This document shows, in pieces, positions 25,815 through 34,305 of a stretch of 64,000 nucleotides of DNA. The position numbers and the translations under genes were made by a program. Location of the stretch: the NCBI RefSeq assembly GCF_002251795.1, contig NZ_NOXU01000031.1:558001-622000 (forward strand), written 5' to 3'. Under the pieces are notes generated by a model. The model saw nothing but the letters and a program-made list of their open reading frames with translations, was not told the origin of the DNA and made no database searches. The DNA is from Niveispirillum lacus (GTDB taxonomy: Bacteria > Pseudomonadota > Alphaproteobacteria > Azospirillales > Azospirillaceae). Numbering within the stretch: position 1 is the first letter of the stretch; each line of letters opens with the position of its first letter.

Positions 25815-26189
25815 TTAAAAATCCTCGTCGTAGAGCAGGTGCCTTTTGAGCTGGGCCCTGTAGGACCCGATACGGGTCCCGTCATGGCCTGGCCAGCCGG
25901 CCCGCAGGGCAGACATTTCTGCTTCCCGTTCGTTCAGGGCCCAGCAGGACAGCTCCGTCTCGCGCCCGGCATTGTTGCGCCAGCGGAATATGAACAGCTT
26001 GGGCGACGGGGATGACATGGCTCGGGGCATCCGTTCCGATATGATCCGGCGGAGCAGCATGCGGTGCGTCTGGGGGTGCTGTCCACCCCATCCATTGATG
26101 GTGGTGTTGCGGCACATGCGCCACAAGACTTTGGGGGTGCCGCCGGGGTAGGATGCCCGATCTCTTGGCCTTACCGGTTCGTCTGCCAT
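25815..26189 (-). CDS. Hypothetical protein
   Basis: A 124-residue basic, Arg- and Trp-rich protein of no family I recognise. Third codon positions are G/C-biased as in neighbouring genes, and AAAAGG precedes the ATG at 7 bases. The later part (FIFRWRNNAGRETELSCWAL to HLLYDEDF) looks like a compact folded domain. A start at the internal MCRNTT is an alternative. The ATG overlaps, base for base on the opposite strand, the ATG of the divergent repeat-protein gene, so the true start of one of the two may be further inside. Confidence 0.5.
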   Translation of the reverse strand: MADEPVRPRDRASYPGGTPKVLWRMCRNTTINGWGGQHPQTHRMLLRRIISERMPRAMSSPSPKLFIFRWRNNAGRETELSCWALNEREAEMSALRAGWPGHDGTRIGSYRAQLKRHLLYDEDF

Positions 26190-27969
26190 GTTGCGCCTTT
26201 TGCTGACGCCGCTTCGCTGGTTTTTCCGTTTCCTGCTATATGCGGGTGTCATCCTGACATTGCTGGTGCTGGTGGCGCCCTTCGCCTTTGATATCCAGGG
26301 CCGGGCGGCGGCGGCCCTGGCCGCCATAAATGACGGGGGCCTGGCCGGGATCCGGGTGCAGGCTTTGCCGGAGTCGGTCAGCGGCTTTCCGCCGGAGTTG
26401 GAAATCCGTGACCTGCGGGTGCAGGTGACCGGCGGACCCAGACCAGCGACCGCCATGACGGCGGCCAAGGTCCGGGTTGGGGTCAATGTGATGGAAAGTG
26501 TGCTGCGGGGGCGTTTCATCCTGGTGGCCATGGTGGAAAACCCTGTCATCTACGCCAACCAGCCTCTGAATCTGGGGGCGATCGCCACCGCTATCGGCCT
26601 TGCCACCGGGTTGCAGACCCAGATCCAGTTAATCGGGGGCGAGGTCATCAATCCCGGCAGTCGTACCGTTGTGGCCTTGGGTGATGACACCCTGACCAAT
26701 ATCAATTCCCGATCCAGCGATGATCAGCAGGTGGCTGAAGTGGTCGCCCAGGATGATCGCGGGGCGTCAACCCTGGGGGGCGGTGGCGGTGGTGGTGCCG
26801 GTGCCACCGGCGCAACGGCAACCGCAGCAGGGGTCGGTGCCGGCGTTGTGCCTGGCGTTGTTGCCGGGGTCGCGGCTGGCGTCGGTGGCGTTGTCGCCGG
26901 CGGCGCCGGCGGCAGCGGCGGCAGGGGGCCGGGCGGCGGCACCGGCCCTGGCGGTGGCGGGACGGATCCGGGTGGCGGCGGCACCAACCCTGGTGGTGGT
27001 GGCACAAACCCCGGCGGTGGTGGAACTGATCCAGGCGGTGGCGGGACCAACCCCGGTGGTGGGGGGACCAATCCAGGCGGTGGTGGGACGACGCCAGGGG
27101 GCGGCGGCACCAACCCCGGTGGTGGGGGGACCAATCCGGGCGGTGGCGGGACGACACCTGGGGGAGGTGGGACCAACCCCGGTGGTGGTGGGACGACACC
27201 TGGGGGAGGTGGGATCAACCCCGGTGGTGGCGGGACGACGCCAGGCGGCGGCGGTGTCCTTGATCCCGGTGGCGGTATCATTCCCGGCGGTGGCGGCACA
27301 ATACCTGGCGGTGGCGGCACCACCCCCGGTGGTGGTGGGACGAACCCTGGTGGCGGTACCAACCCCGGCGGTGGGGGGACCAATCCGGGCGGCGGTGGGA
27401 CGACGCCAGGGGGCGGCGGCACCAACCCCGGTGGTGGTAGCACCAACCCTGGCGGCGGCACCAGCGACCCCGGTGGCGGCGGCACCAACCCTGGCGGTGG
27501 CGGCACCAGCGACCCCGGTGGCGGCGGCACCAACCCTGGCGGCGGTGGCACCAATCCCGGTGGCGGCGGCACCAATCCCGGTGGCGGTGGCACCAACCCC
27601 GGCGGCGGTGGCACCAATCCCGGCGGCGGTGGCACCAATCCCGGCGGCGGTGGCACCAACCCCGGTGGCGGTGGCACCAACCCCGGCGGCGGTGGCACCA
27701 ACCCCGGCGGTGGTGGCACCAACCCCGGCGGTGGTGGCACCAACCCTGGCGGTGGTGGCACCAACCCTGGCGGCGGTGGCACCAACCCTGGCGGCGGTGG
27801 CACCAATCCCGGCGGCGGTGGCACCAACCCCGGCGGCGGCGGGACCAACCCTGGCGGCGGCGGGACCAACCCTGGCGGCGGCGGGACCAACCCCGGTGGC
27901 GGTGGCACGAACCCTGGCGGTGGTGGCGGGACCAATCCACCTATGTGCACCTGTCCTTGCGGCTTCTGA
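26188..27969 (+). CDS. Membrane-anchored protein with giant GGGGTNP heptapeptide repeat
   Basis: A 593-residue protein in three parts. Residues 1-40 contain one strong membrane segment ([20 protein letters not shown]). Residues about 40-190 form a globular part of unknown family ([45 protein letters not shown]), loosely like AsmA-type beta-rich domains. After a Gly/Ala linker, about 47 near-perfect heptads of type GGGGTNP, with TTP, TDP and INP variants, run almost to the end. The protein closes with [10 protein letters not shown], a Cys-rich tip. Such Gly/Pro repeats would be extended and flexible, so a cell-surface or envelope-spanning stalk is plausible. The start is not backed by a clear ribosome site. 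Confidence 0.7.
   Translation: MLRLLLTPLRWFFRFLLYAGVILTLLVLVAPFAFDIQGRAAAALAAINDGGLAGIRVQALPESVSGFPPELEIRDLRVQVTGGPRPATAMTAAKVRVGVNVMESVLRGRFILVAMVENPVIYANQPLNLGAIATAIGLATGLQTQIQLIGGEVINPGSRTVVALGDDTLTNINSRSSDDQQVAEVVAQDDRGASTLGGGGGGGAGATGATATAAGVGAGVVPGVVAGVAAGVGGVVAGGAGGSGGRGPGGGTGPGGGGTDPGGGGTNPGGGGTNPGGGGTDPGGGGTNPGGGGTNPGGGGTTPGGGGTNPGGGGTNPGGGGTTPGGGGTNPGGGGTTPGGGGINPGGGGTTPGGGGVLDPGGGIIPGGGGTIPGGGGTTPGGGGTNPGGGTNPGGGGTNPGGGGTTPGGGGTNPGGGSTNPGGGTSDPGGGGTNPGGGGTSDPGGGGTNPGGGGTNPGGGGTNPGGGGTNPGGGGTNPGGGGTNPGGGGTNPGGGGTNPGGGGTNPGGGGTNPGGGGTNPGGGGTNPGGGGTNPGGGGTNPGGGGTNPGGGGTNPGGGGTNPGGGGTNPGGGGTNPGGGGGTNPPMCTCPCGF
26953..27945 (+). repeat. 21-base coding tandem repeat array (about 47 units)
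   Basis: About one kilobase of tandem 21-base units encoding GGGGTNP and variants. The distal units (about 27540-27920) are nearly identical, differing mainly at third codon positions GGT/GGC, which indicates recent amplification. Proximal units are more varied, with TTP, TDP, INP and shortened hexads. All indels seen keep the frame. Confidence 0.9.
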
Positions 27970-28008
27970 TCAAGCCGTATCAGGCGCCTGTCGGTTGCAG
28001 CGGGTGGT

Positions 28009-29358
28009 TTAGGCCGCCTGCTGCCGCCGTGCCGCGCGGTCCAGGAACAGGCACAACGCCAGGACCGGGATACCAATGGCGGCCGTACCGGCGAAAAACA
28101 GGGCGTAGGCCCCCATTTGACCGGCGACCGGTTCCATTGCCTGCACCATCTGGCCGGAGAATCCTTTCAGAATCTTGCCCAGCAACGCATAGAAAGAGGA
28201 TAACAGCGCATATTGGGTCGCCGTGTAGCCGAGACTGGTCAAGCTGGACATATAGGCGGTGAGCGCCACGCCGGCAAAACCGGTTGAGATATTGTCGACA
28301 ATGATGGCTGCTGTGAACACGCCGATATCCGGCCCGCTAAGTGCCATCACCGAAAAGGCGAGGTTGGAGAAGGGCCCGAGGATGGCGCCTAGAATCAAGG
28401 TCCGGCGGAAGCCAAGCTTCACCGATGCCAGCCCGCCCAGCGCGATCCCGGCAATGGAGGCCCAAAGCCCGACGGACGCCCGAACGGTGCCGACCACTTC
28501 TTTGGTGAGCCCGAGATCAACATAAAAGGGGTTGATCATCGGGCCGATCATGAAATCCCCGAGACGGAAGGTGGCCACAACCAGCAGGATCAGGATCGAC
28601 AGCGTGCCATAGGTGCGCAGGAAGGCCAGGAACGGGCCAATGAAGGCATCGACCAGTCCTTCGATACGCCAGAGCGGTGTCGCCGCCGTTTCCCCTGCCG
28701 GCGCATGGCGGGCCGGCTCGCTGCCCAGCAGGGTGGCGACCAGACCCACGGCCATCACGGCCCCGGCTACGCCATAAGAAGCCTGCCAGCCAATCCCCGC
28801 CGCCAGCAACAGGATCAGGCTGTCGGTGGCCAGCATGGCAGCGCGATAGCCAGTCTGGTAGGCGGCGGACAGCAAACCCTGTTCTGCGCCGTCCTTTGCA
28901 CTTTCAATGCGCCAGGCGTCGATCACGATGTCCTGGGTCGCGGAGGCAAATGCCGCCAACAGGGCAAAGGCACCCAGCTTCCACAGGTTTGCCCCCTCCG
29001 GCCCCACGGCAGCCATGCCGAACAGCCCGCCGCCGATCAGCAATTGCGACAGCAGCATCCATCCCCGCCGCCGACCCAGCCGGCCCAGGACCGGGGCATC
29101 CAGCCGGTCCACCAGCGGTGCCCAGAATATTTTCAGCGAATAGACGATGCCAACCCAGGACAGGAAGCCGATCGTGGCCAGATCGGCCCCGCCCTCGCGC
29201 AGCCAGAAACCCAGCGTATTGCCGGTCAGCAGGAACGGCAGGCCCGAGGAAAAGCCCAACAGCAGCATGACCAGCACCTTGCGCTGGCGCAGCGAGCGCA
29301 GCACCTCGCGCCAGCCGATAGGCTTTTTCGGCTCCGGGGTTGCGGTGTCGACCGTCAT
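28009..29358 (-). CDS. ampG: AmpG-like MFS permease (anhydromuropeptide transporter)
   Basis: A 449-residue permease with 12 or more hydrophobic helices. [26 protein letters not shown], the segment [18 protein letters not shown] and the [13 protein letters not shown] block are characteristic of AmpG, which imports GlcNAc-anhydroMurNAc peptides for wall recycling. YAFFAGTAA-like helices close the protein. ATG 29358 is preferred because AGGACATGCCC gives a correctly spaced site; ATG 29364 is too close to it. Divergent from the DAHP synthase gene. Confidence 0.88.
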   Translation of the reverse strand: MTVDTATPEPKKPIGWREVLRSLRQRKVLVMLLLGFSSGLPFLLTGNTLGFWLREGGADLATIGFLSWVGIVYSLKIFWAPLVDRLDAPVLGRLGRRRGWMLLSQLLIGGGLFGMAAVGPEGANLWKLGAFALLAAFASATQDIVIDAWRIESAKDGAEQGLLSAAYQTGYRAAMLATDSLILLLAAGIGWQASYGVAGAVMAVGLVATLLGSEPARHAPAGETAATPLWRIEGLVDAFIGPFLAFLRTYGTLSILILLVVATFRLGDFMIGPMINPFYVDLGLTKEVVGTVRASVGLWASIAGIALGGLASVKLGFRRTLILGAILGPFSNLAFSVMALSGPDIGVFTAAIIVDNISTGFAGVALTAYMSSLTSLGYTATQYALLSSFYALLGKILKGFSGQMVQAMEPVAGQMGAYALFFAGTAAIGIPVLALCLFLDRAARRQQAA

Positions 29359-29603
29359 GGGCATGTCCTGTTCGGTAGGCGAAGAGTTGACGCCGGAGTA
29401 TAGGCAAGCACCGGCCGGCCCGCGCGGCCTATTTGCGCACGAACATTGCGCAGAATGCAGGTCGTTTGGACTGGAAAATACCAACCCTCTCCGCTTACAA
29501 AGTTTGACCCACCGGTGAAATCCGATGTTGGGTAAACCATATGCACATCCCGCCGCCGGGACGAGGCCGGTGCGGCGATGGCTGTAGAAGGAAGAGCAGG
29601 ATC

Positions 29604-31013
29604 ATGTCGACGGATACGCAGAAGGTGGGGACCGCTGGGCGCTGGACGCCGGACAGCTGGCGCGCCAAGCCGATCCGGCAGGTCCCGTCTTATCCCGACG
29701 AAACCCGGTTAAAGGCCGTCGAAGCCAAGCTGGCGGCCTATCCGCCGCTGGTTTTTGCGGGCGAGGCGCGACGGCTGAAGGATCATCTGGGCAAGGTGGC
29801 GCGCGGCGAGGCTTTCCTGCTGCAAGGCGGCGATTGCGCCGAAAGCTTTGCCGAATTCCACCCCAACAATATTCGTGACACCTTCCGCGTGCTGTTGCAG
29901 ATGGCGGTCGTGCTGACTTTCGGCGCCGCTACCCCGGTGGTCAAGGTCGGCCGTCTGGCCGGGCAGTTTGCCAAGCCGCGTTCGGCTGATACCGAAATCA
30001 TCGACGGCGTCGAACTGCCCAGCTATCGCGGCGACATCATCAACGGCTTCGACTTTACCCCTGACGCCCGTATTCCCGATCCGGAGCGGATGGTTCAGGC
30101 CTATAACCAGTCGGCCAGCACGCTGAACCTGCTGCGCGCCTTCGCCCAGGGCGGTTATGCCGACCTGCATAAGGTCCATCAGTGGAACCTGGGCTTTGTG
30201 GAGAAAAGCCCGCAGGGCGAGCGGTACCAGGACCTGGCCAACCGCCTGGACGAGACACTGTCCTTCATGGCTGCCTGCGGGATTACGGGAGAGACCACAC
30301 CGCAAATCCGAGAGACAGAACTCTTCACCAGCCATGAGGCGCTGCTGCTGCCCTATGAACAGGCGCTGACCCGCATCGACAGCACGACCGGCGATTGGTA
30401 CGACGTGTCGGCCCACATGCTGTGGATCGGCGACCGTACGCGCCAGCATGATGGTGCGCATGTGGAGTTCCTGCGCGGGGTGAAGAACCCGGTCGGCCTG
30501 AAATGCGGCCCGACGATGGACCCCGATGACCTGATCCGCCTGATCGACATCCTGAACCCGGCAGATGAGGCGGGTCGCCTGACCCTGATCGTGCGCATGG
30601 GCTCTGACAAGGTGGCGGACAAGCTGGCGCCGCTGGTGCGTAAGGTGCAGCGGGAAGGCCGTACCGTCGTCTGGTCTTGCGACCCGATGCATGGCAACAC
30701 CGTCAAGTCCTCCACCGGCTTCAAGACCCGACCCTTCGACCGGGTCCTGGGCGAGGTGCGTGGCTTCATGGAGGTCATCCGGTCCGAAGGTGCCCATCCC
30801 GGTGGTGTGCATTTCGAGATGACTGGTCAGGACGTGACCGAATGCACGGGCGGCGCCCAGGCCATCAGCGATCATGCGCTGGCCCTGCGCTATCACACGG
30901 CCTGCGACCCGCGCCTGAATGCCAGCCAGTCGCTGGAACTGGCCTTCTTGATCGCGGAAAGCCTGAAGGCTGTGCGGGATGGGCAGCCGCGTACCCGCGT
31001 GGCGGCGGAGTAA
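29604..31013 (+). CDS. aroF: 3-deoxy-7-phosphoheptulonate synthase, class II
   Basis: The first enzyme of the shikimate pathway, condensing phosphoenolpyruvate and erythrose-4-phosphate. This 469-residue protein is the plant/Mycobacterium-type class II form: [14 protein letters not shown] near the start, [59 protein letters not shown] and [18 protein letters not shown]. These supply the metal and PEP ligands. The symbol aroF (also used as aroG or aroH) marks function only. ATG 29604 follows GCAGGATC. A terminator hairpin follows at 31021. Confidence 0.95.
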   Translation: MSTDTQKVGTAGRWTPDSWRAKPIRQVPSYPDETRLKAVEAKLAAYPPLVFAGEARRLKDHLGKVARGEAFLLQGGDCAESFAEFHPNNIRDTFRVLLQMAVVLTFGAATPVVKVGRLAGQFAKPRSADTEIIDGVELPSYRGDIINGFDFTPDARIPDPERMVQAYNQSASTLNLLRAFAQGGYADLHKVHQWNLGFVEKSPQGERYQDLANRLDETLSFMAACGITGETTPQIRETELFTSHEALLLPYEQALTRIDSTTGDWYDVSAHMLWIGDRTRQHDGAHVEFLRGVKNPVGLKCGPTMDPDDLIRLIDILNPADEAGRLTLIVRMGSDKVADKLAPLVRKVQREGRTVVWSCDPMHGNTVKSSTGFKTRPFDRVLGEVRGFMEVIRSEGAHPGGVHFEMTGQDVTECTGGAQAISDHALALRYHTACDPRLNASQSLELAFLIAESLKAVRDGQPRTRVAAE

Positions 31014-31020
31014 GGTTCGA

Positions 31021-31054
31021 AGCCGGCGGCGGTGGGCTGCCACCGCCGTCGGCT
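31021..31054 (+). terminator. Terminator hairpin after DAHP synthase
   Basis: AGCCGGCGGCGGTGG and CCACCGCCGTCGGCT pair over 15 positions with one G-T wobble around a GCTG loop, followed by a T-containing stretch. It begins 7 bases after the stop codon. Confidence 0.75.
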
Positions 31055-31127
31055 CTTGTCTTGGTTGCTTATCTTTTCGGCACCCGCATGGTAACCCTGT
31101 TTGCAAAACAGCAATCCAGAGGTTTCC

Positions 31128-32417
31128 ATGCCGTTGCCTGCCACCGTTAAGAAGACGCTCGCCGCCATCCTGCTGTCCGCCACGGCCCTGTCCGCCCAGG
31201 CCGGAACCACCTATGTCCAGGCCGACCGCATGGTCGATGTCGTGTCGGGAAAAACGGTGGAGAAGCCTGCCCTGGTCATCACCGATGGCCGGATCACGAG
31301 CGTGGGGACGCAAGGGTCGCTGGCGGTGCCGGCGGGGGCGGAGCGGCTCGATCTCGCGGGCATGACCATTCTGCCGGGCCTGATCGACATGCATGTGCAT
31401 CTGACGGGCCGCCACGACATGCATGGTTATGAAGGGCTGGCGGAATCGACGGGTGATGAAACCATCAATGGTGTCATCCACGCGGAAAAGACCCTGATGG
31501 CCGGTTTTACAGCAGCGCGTAACCTGGGTGCCGCTGGTTATGCGGACGTTGCCCTGCGTCGCGCCTTGGCGGCCAACCGCCTGAACGGTCCCCGTCTTTA
31601 TGTTTCCGGCCCCTCCATTGGCGCGACGGGTGGCCATTGCGACAACAATCTGCTGCCGCCCGAGTATGACGCGCACAGCCAGGGTGCTGCCGACGGTCCC
31701 TGGGGTGTGGTCAAGAAAGTGCGCGAGGTAAAGAAATATGGCGCCGATCTCATCAAGATCTGCGCGACCGGCGGGGTGCTGTCCAAAGGCACACAGGTTG
31801 GTGCCCAGCAACTGGCCCAGGAAGAAATGGACGCCATCGTCGCGGAGGCCAAGCGCCTGGGCCTGAAGGTCGCCGCCCATGCCCATGGCACTGCCGGCAT
31901 CAAGGCCGCCATCCGTGCCGGGGTGGATACGGTTGAACATGCCAGCTTCATTGATGATGAAGGCATCAGACTGGCCAAGGAACGCGGCACCTACCTGTCC
32001 ATGGATATCTACAACACCGAATATATCCTCTCGGCGGGAGAGGCGGCGGGCTTCCTGCCTGAAAGCCTGGCCAAGGAACGGGTGGTGGGCAAGACCCAGC
32101 GGGAGAGCTTCAGCCGCGCCGTGAAGGCTGGTGTGAAGATGGTCTTCGGCTCCGACGCCGGCGTCTACCCCCATGGCGATAATGGCAAACAGTTCGCCCG
32201 CATGGTGCAGTTCGGCATGACACCGATGCAGGCCATCCAGGCCGCGACGGTGAACGCTGCCGACGCCTTGGGGGCATCTTCGGATATCGGTGCCTTGGCT
32301 GTTGGCCGCTATGGCGACTTGATTGCCGTGAAGGGCGATCCGCTGGCCGATATCTCGGTTCTGGAAAGGGTCGATGTGGTGGTGAAGGGGGGGAAGCTGG
32401 TGAAGGGCACGCTCTGA
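31128..32417 (+). CDS. Exported amidohydrolase (Xaa-Pro dipeptidase/imidazolonepropionase-like)
   Basis: A 429-residue metal-dependent hydrolase with signal peptide TVKKTLAAILLSATALSAQA, so it is periplasmic. Amidohydrolase motifs are complete: LPGLIDMHVHLTG (HxH), the carboxylated-lysine-type DLIKICATGG, VAAHAHG, VEHASFID and FGSDAGVYPHG. GPSIGATGGHCDNN is typical of the Sgx9260-like dipeptidase group. The likely substrates are dipeptides with a C-terminal amino acid such as proline or Arg; the exact one is unknown. ATG 31128 has AGAGG upstream. Confidence 0.9.
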   Translation: MPLPATVKKTLAAILLSATALSAQAGTTYVQADRMVDVVSGKTVEKPALVITDGRITSVGTQGSLAVPAGAERLDLAGMTILPGLIDMHVHLTGRHDMHGYEGLAESTGDETINGVIHAEKTLMAGFTAARNLGAAGYADVALRRALAANRLNGPRLYVSGPSIGATGGHCDNNLLPPEYDAHSQGAADGPWGVVKKVREVKKYGADLIKICATGGVLSKGTQVGAQQLAQEEMDAIVAEAKRLGLKVAAHAHGTAGIKAAIRAGVDTVEHASFIDDEGIRLAKERGTYLSMDIYNTEYILSAGEAAGFLPESLAKERVVGKTQRESFSRAVKAGVKMVFGSDAGVYPHGDNGKQFARMVQFGMTPMQAIQAATVNAADALGASSDIGALAVGRYGDLIAVKGDPLADISVLERVDVVVKGGKLVKGTL

Positions 32418-32515
32418 CGTTACAGGCCATTCACCCTTTCGACATTCGGGGGCAAAGCAGCGGCGGCATCTTGGTTGCCTGAGATCACGCGCCCCCGATA
32501 ACAGGATCTGTCGAT

Positions 32516-33028
32516 ATGCGTCTGACCACCGCCACCCTTCTTGCCAGCCTGGTTCTTGTCATCCCCGCCCATGCCGACGATGCGGCCATTAACCGGATCT
32601 ATGGTGATATGCGTGCCGCCTACACGACGCTGGATCTTAGCGTCATGGAACGAATTTACACGCCCGATGTCAGCTACCTGCAAGTAGGACCAGGCGAAGC
32701 GCAGTGGCAGGCGGGACGTGCCGACGTACTGGGCGGGTTCCGTCAGATGTTCGATGCGGCCCGGACCAATGGCGATGCGCTGGATATCCGCTTTCGCATT
32801 GTGCAGCGGACCATGCAGGGCGATGACGCTGCGGCCGATATCGGGCATTTCAAGCTGACGGTGACGCCAAAAGGCAAACCGGCACAGGTAATGGCCGGGA
32901 CCTTCATCACCATGCCGGTGAAAACGGCCAATGGCACCTGGGCGTTCGCCGCTGACAGTTGGGGGCCGGTCAAGGTTGACGCTTTTGACAAGGCGGTCAA
33001 AAGCCAGGGCCTGCGTTTTGATGATTAA
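32516..33028 (+). CDS. Exported SnoaL/NTF2-like protein
   Basis: A 170-residue protein with an N-terminal signal peptide (MRLTTATLLASLVLVIPAHA). The rest is an NTF2-like cone fold: INRIYGDMRAAYTTLDLSVMERIYTPDVSYL, then WQAGRADVLGGFRQMF, and a beta-sheet half ending in WAFAADSWGPV. Proteins of this kind are used as isomerases, binding domains or stress proteins; no function is assignable. It stands alone, 98 bases after the amidohydrolase gene. Confidence 0.75.
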   Translation: MRLTTATLLASLVLVIPAHADDAAINRIYGDMRAAYTTLDLSVMERIYTPDVSYLQVGPGEAQWQAGRADVLGGFRQMFDAARTNGDALDIRFRIVQRTMQGDDAAADIGHFKLTVTPKGKPAQVMAGTFITMPVKTANGTWAFAADSWGPVKVDAFDKAVKSQGLRFDD

Positions 33029-33045
33029 GGATTGTGGTCCGGATT

Positions 33046-34305
33046 TCACGCTGCTGTGACCAGGGCGGCGGCGCGGTGCCCGGACTGCACTGCCCCTTCA
33101 ATGGTGGCGGGCAGGCCGGTATCGGTCCAATCACCGACCAGAAACAGGTTGGGGCCATGGCGGATGCCGGGCCGCCGTCGATTCTGATCTGGAGTGGCGG
33201 CAAAACCCGCCCGCCTTTCCTTGATGAGGCGTCCCATGGCGGGGCGGTCAGGGTCCCGCCCCAGCGCCGCCGCCACATCCCGCCAGAGCAGCGCCAGCAG
33301 GTCATCGACAGGCCGGTTGATCAGGGTGTCGGCGGCGCTGACCGTCACCGACACCACATCCTCGCGCACGAACAGCCACTCCGCAATGCCACCCGTCAGC
33401 CCCAACAGGGGCAATCCGCCGGGCAGTTGCGCGGACTGATCCAGGCGATAATGGGCGTTGAGGATGCCATGGGAACGATCGGGTATGGATAATGTGGGCA
33501 GAAGGGCGCCCACCGTTTCGGCGGGAAGGGCGATCACGACGCGGTCGTCCGGGGTGAGCCGGATCATTTCTGTCCCGAAATCAAGCAGGTCGACGGCGCC
33601 GTTCGCCGACCGGTAAAGCGCCTTTAGCCGCTTGCCGAAACGAACATCCCCCCCCGCCTTGGCCAGAAAGTTCAGTGCTGGATCGACCAGGGCTGCGGAC
33701 AGCCCGCCGGGACCAGCAATGTACGGCCGGCAGGCTTCGGCGCCGCGCAGCAGGGTCTGCCGGAACACGGCCCAGAGCAGCCGGGCTGAACCCTCCTCAT
33801 AAGGGGTGTTCAGGATCGACACGGCCAACGGCTTCCACAATCTTGCCGTCAGCGGATGGGACTCCGGCAGCAGATCGATCACCCGCCGGTCGGGACCGGC
33901 AAAGGCCAAGGTCAGGACCCGCAGATAATCGACCAACCGGCTATCGGGCACGCGGCGGTGCGGATCGGCCAGCCACAGTGGCAGGGGGCCGAGGCCCGGC
34001 CGCAGCGCCCAGTTCTCTCCGGTTTGCAGATCCCTGAAGGGCAGACATACCGGATCAACGGTCTGTAAGCCATCCCTGCCACCGACGCGGTCCAGATAGG
34101 TCAGACATTCCCGGTTGGCACCCAGGATCAGATGGTTACCATTGTCGATGGTCCGGTCCAGCTTTGCGTCGTACCAGGACCGGCAGCGACCGCCCGCATG
34201 GTCCGTCGCCTCATACAGGGTCACCTGCTGGCCGGCCGCGACCAGGGCAGTGGCGCAGGCCAGACCCGCCAGACCGGCACCGACGACATGGGTAGTGCCC
34301 GTCAC
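33046..34305 (-). CDS. hpnE: Hydroxysqualene dehydroxylase
   Basis: A 419-residue FAD-dependent amine-oxidase-like enzyme that reduces hydroxysqualene to squalene, the last step of the HpnCDE route. The dinucleotide-binding motif VVGAGLAGLACATALVAAGQ is at the N-terminus, followed by GGRCRSWYDAKLDRTIDNGNH typical of HpnE. The FAD-closing motif FLVGDWTDTGLPATIEGAVQSG is at the end. The GTG start overlaps the stop of the hpnC-hpnD gene (GTGA), so it is translationally coupled. Earlier in-frame starts lie within that gene and are rejected. Confidence 0.93.
   Translation of the reverse strand: MTGTTHVVGAGLAGLACATALVAAGQQVTLYEATDHAGGRCRSWYDAKLDRTIDNGNHLILGANRECLTYLDRVGGRDGLQTVDPVCLPFRDLQTGENWALRPGLGPLPLWLADPHRRVPDSRLVDYLRVLTLAFAGPDRRVIDLLPESHPLTARLWKPLAVSILNTPYEEGSARLLWAVFRQTLLRGAEACRPYIAGPGGLSAALVDPALNFLAKAGGDVRFGKRLKALYRSANGAVDLLDFGTEMIRLTPDDRVVIALPAETVGALLPTLSIPDRSHGILNAHYRLDQSAQLPGGLPLLGLTGGIAEWLFVREDVVSVTVSAADTLINRPVDDLLALLWRDVAAALGRDPDRPAMGRLIKERRAGFAATPDQNRRRPGIRHGPNLFLVGDWTDTGLPATIEGAVQSGHRAAALVTAA

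Noticed and set aside
26953-27945. CRISPR-like array of short repeats
   Set aside because: Units are strictly 21 bases, contiguous, without spacers and in frame as GGGGTNP; this is a coding tandem repeat.
29709-32174. 821-codon open frame on the minus strand across the DAHP synthase and amidohydrolase genes
   Set aside because: It runs antisense through two well-identified genes and their spacer, has no domain-like segments and is explained by GC-rich codon structure.
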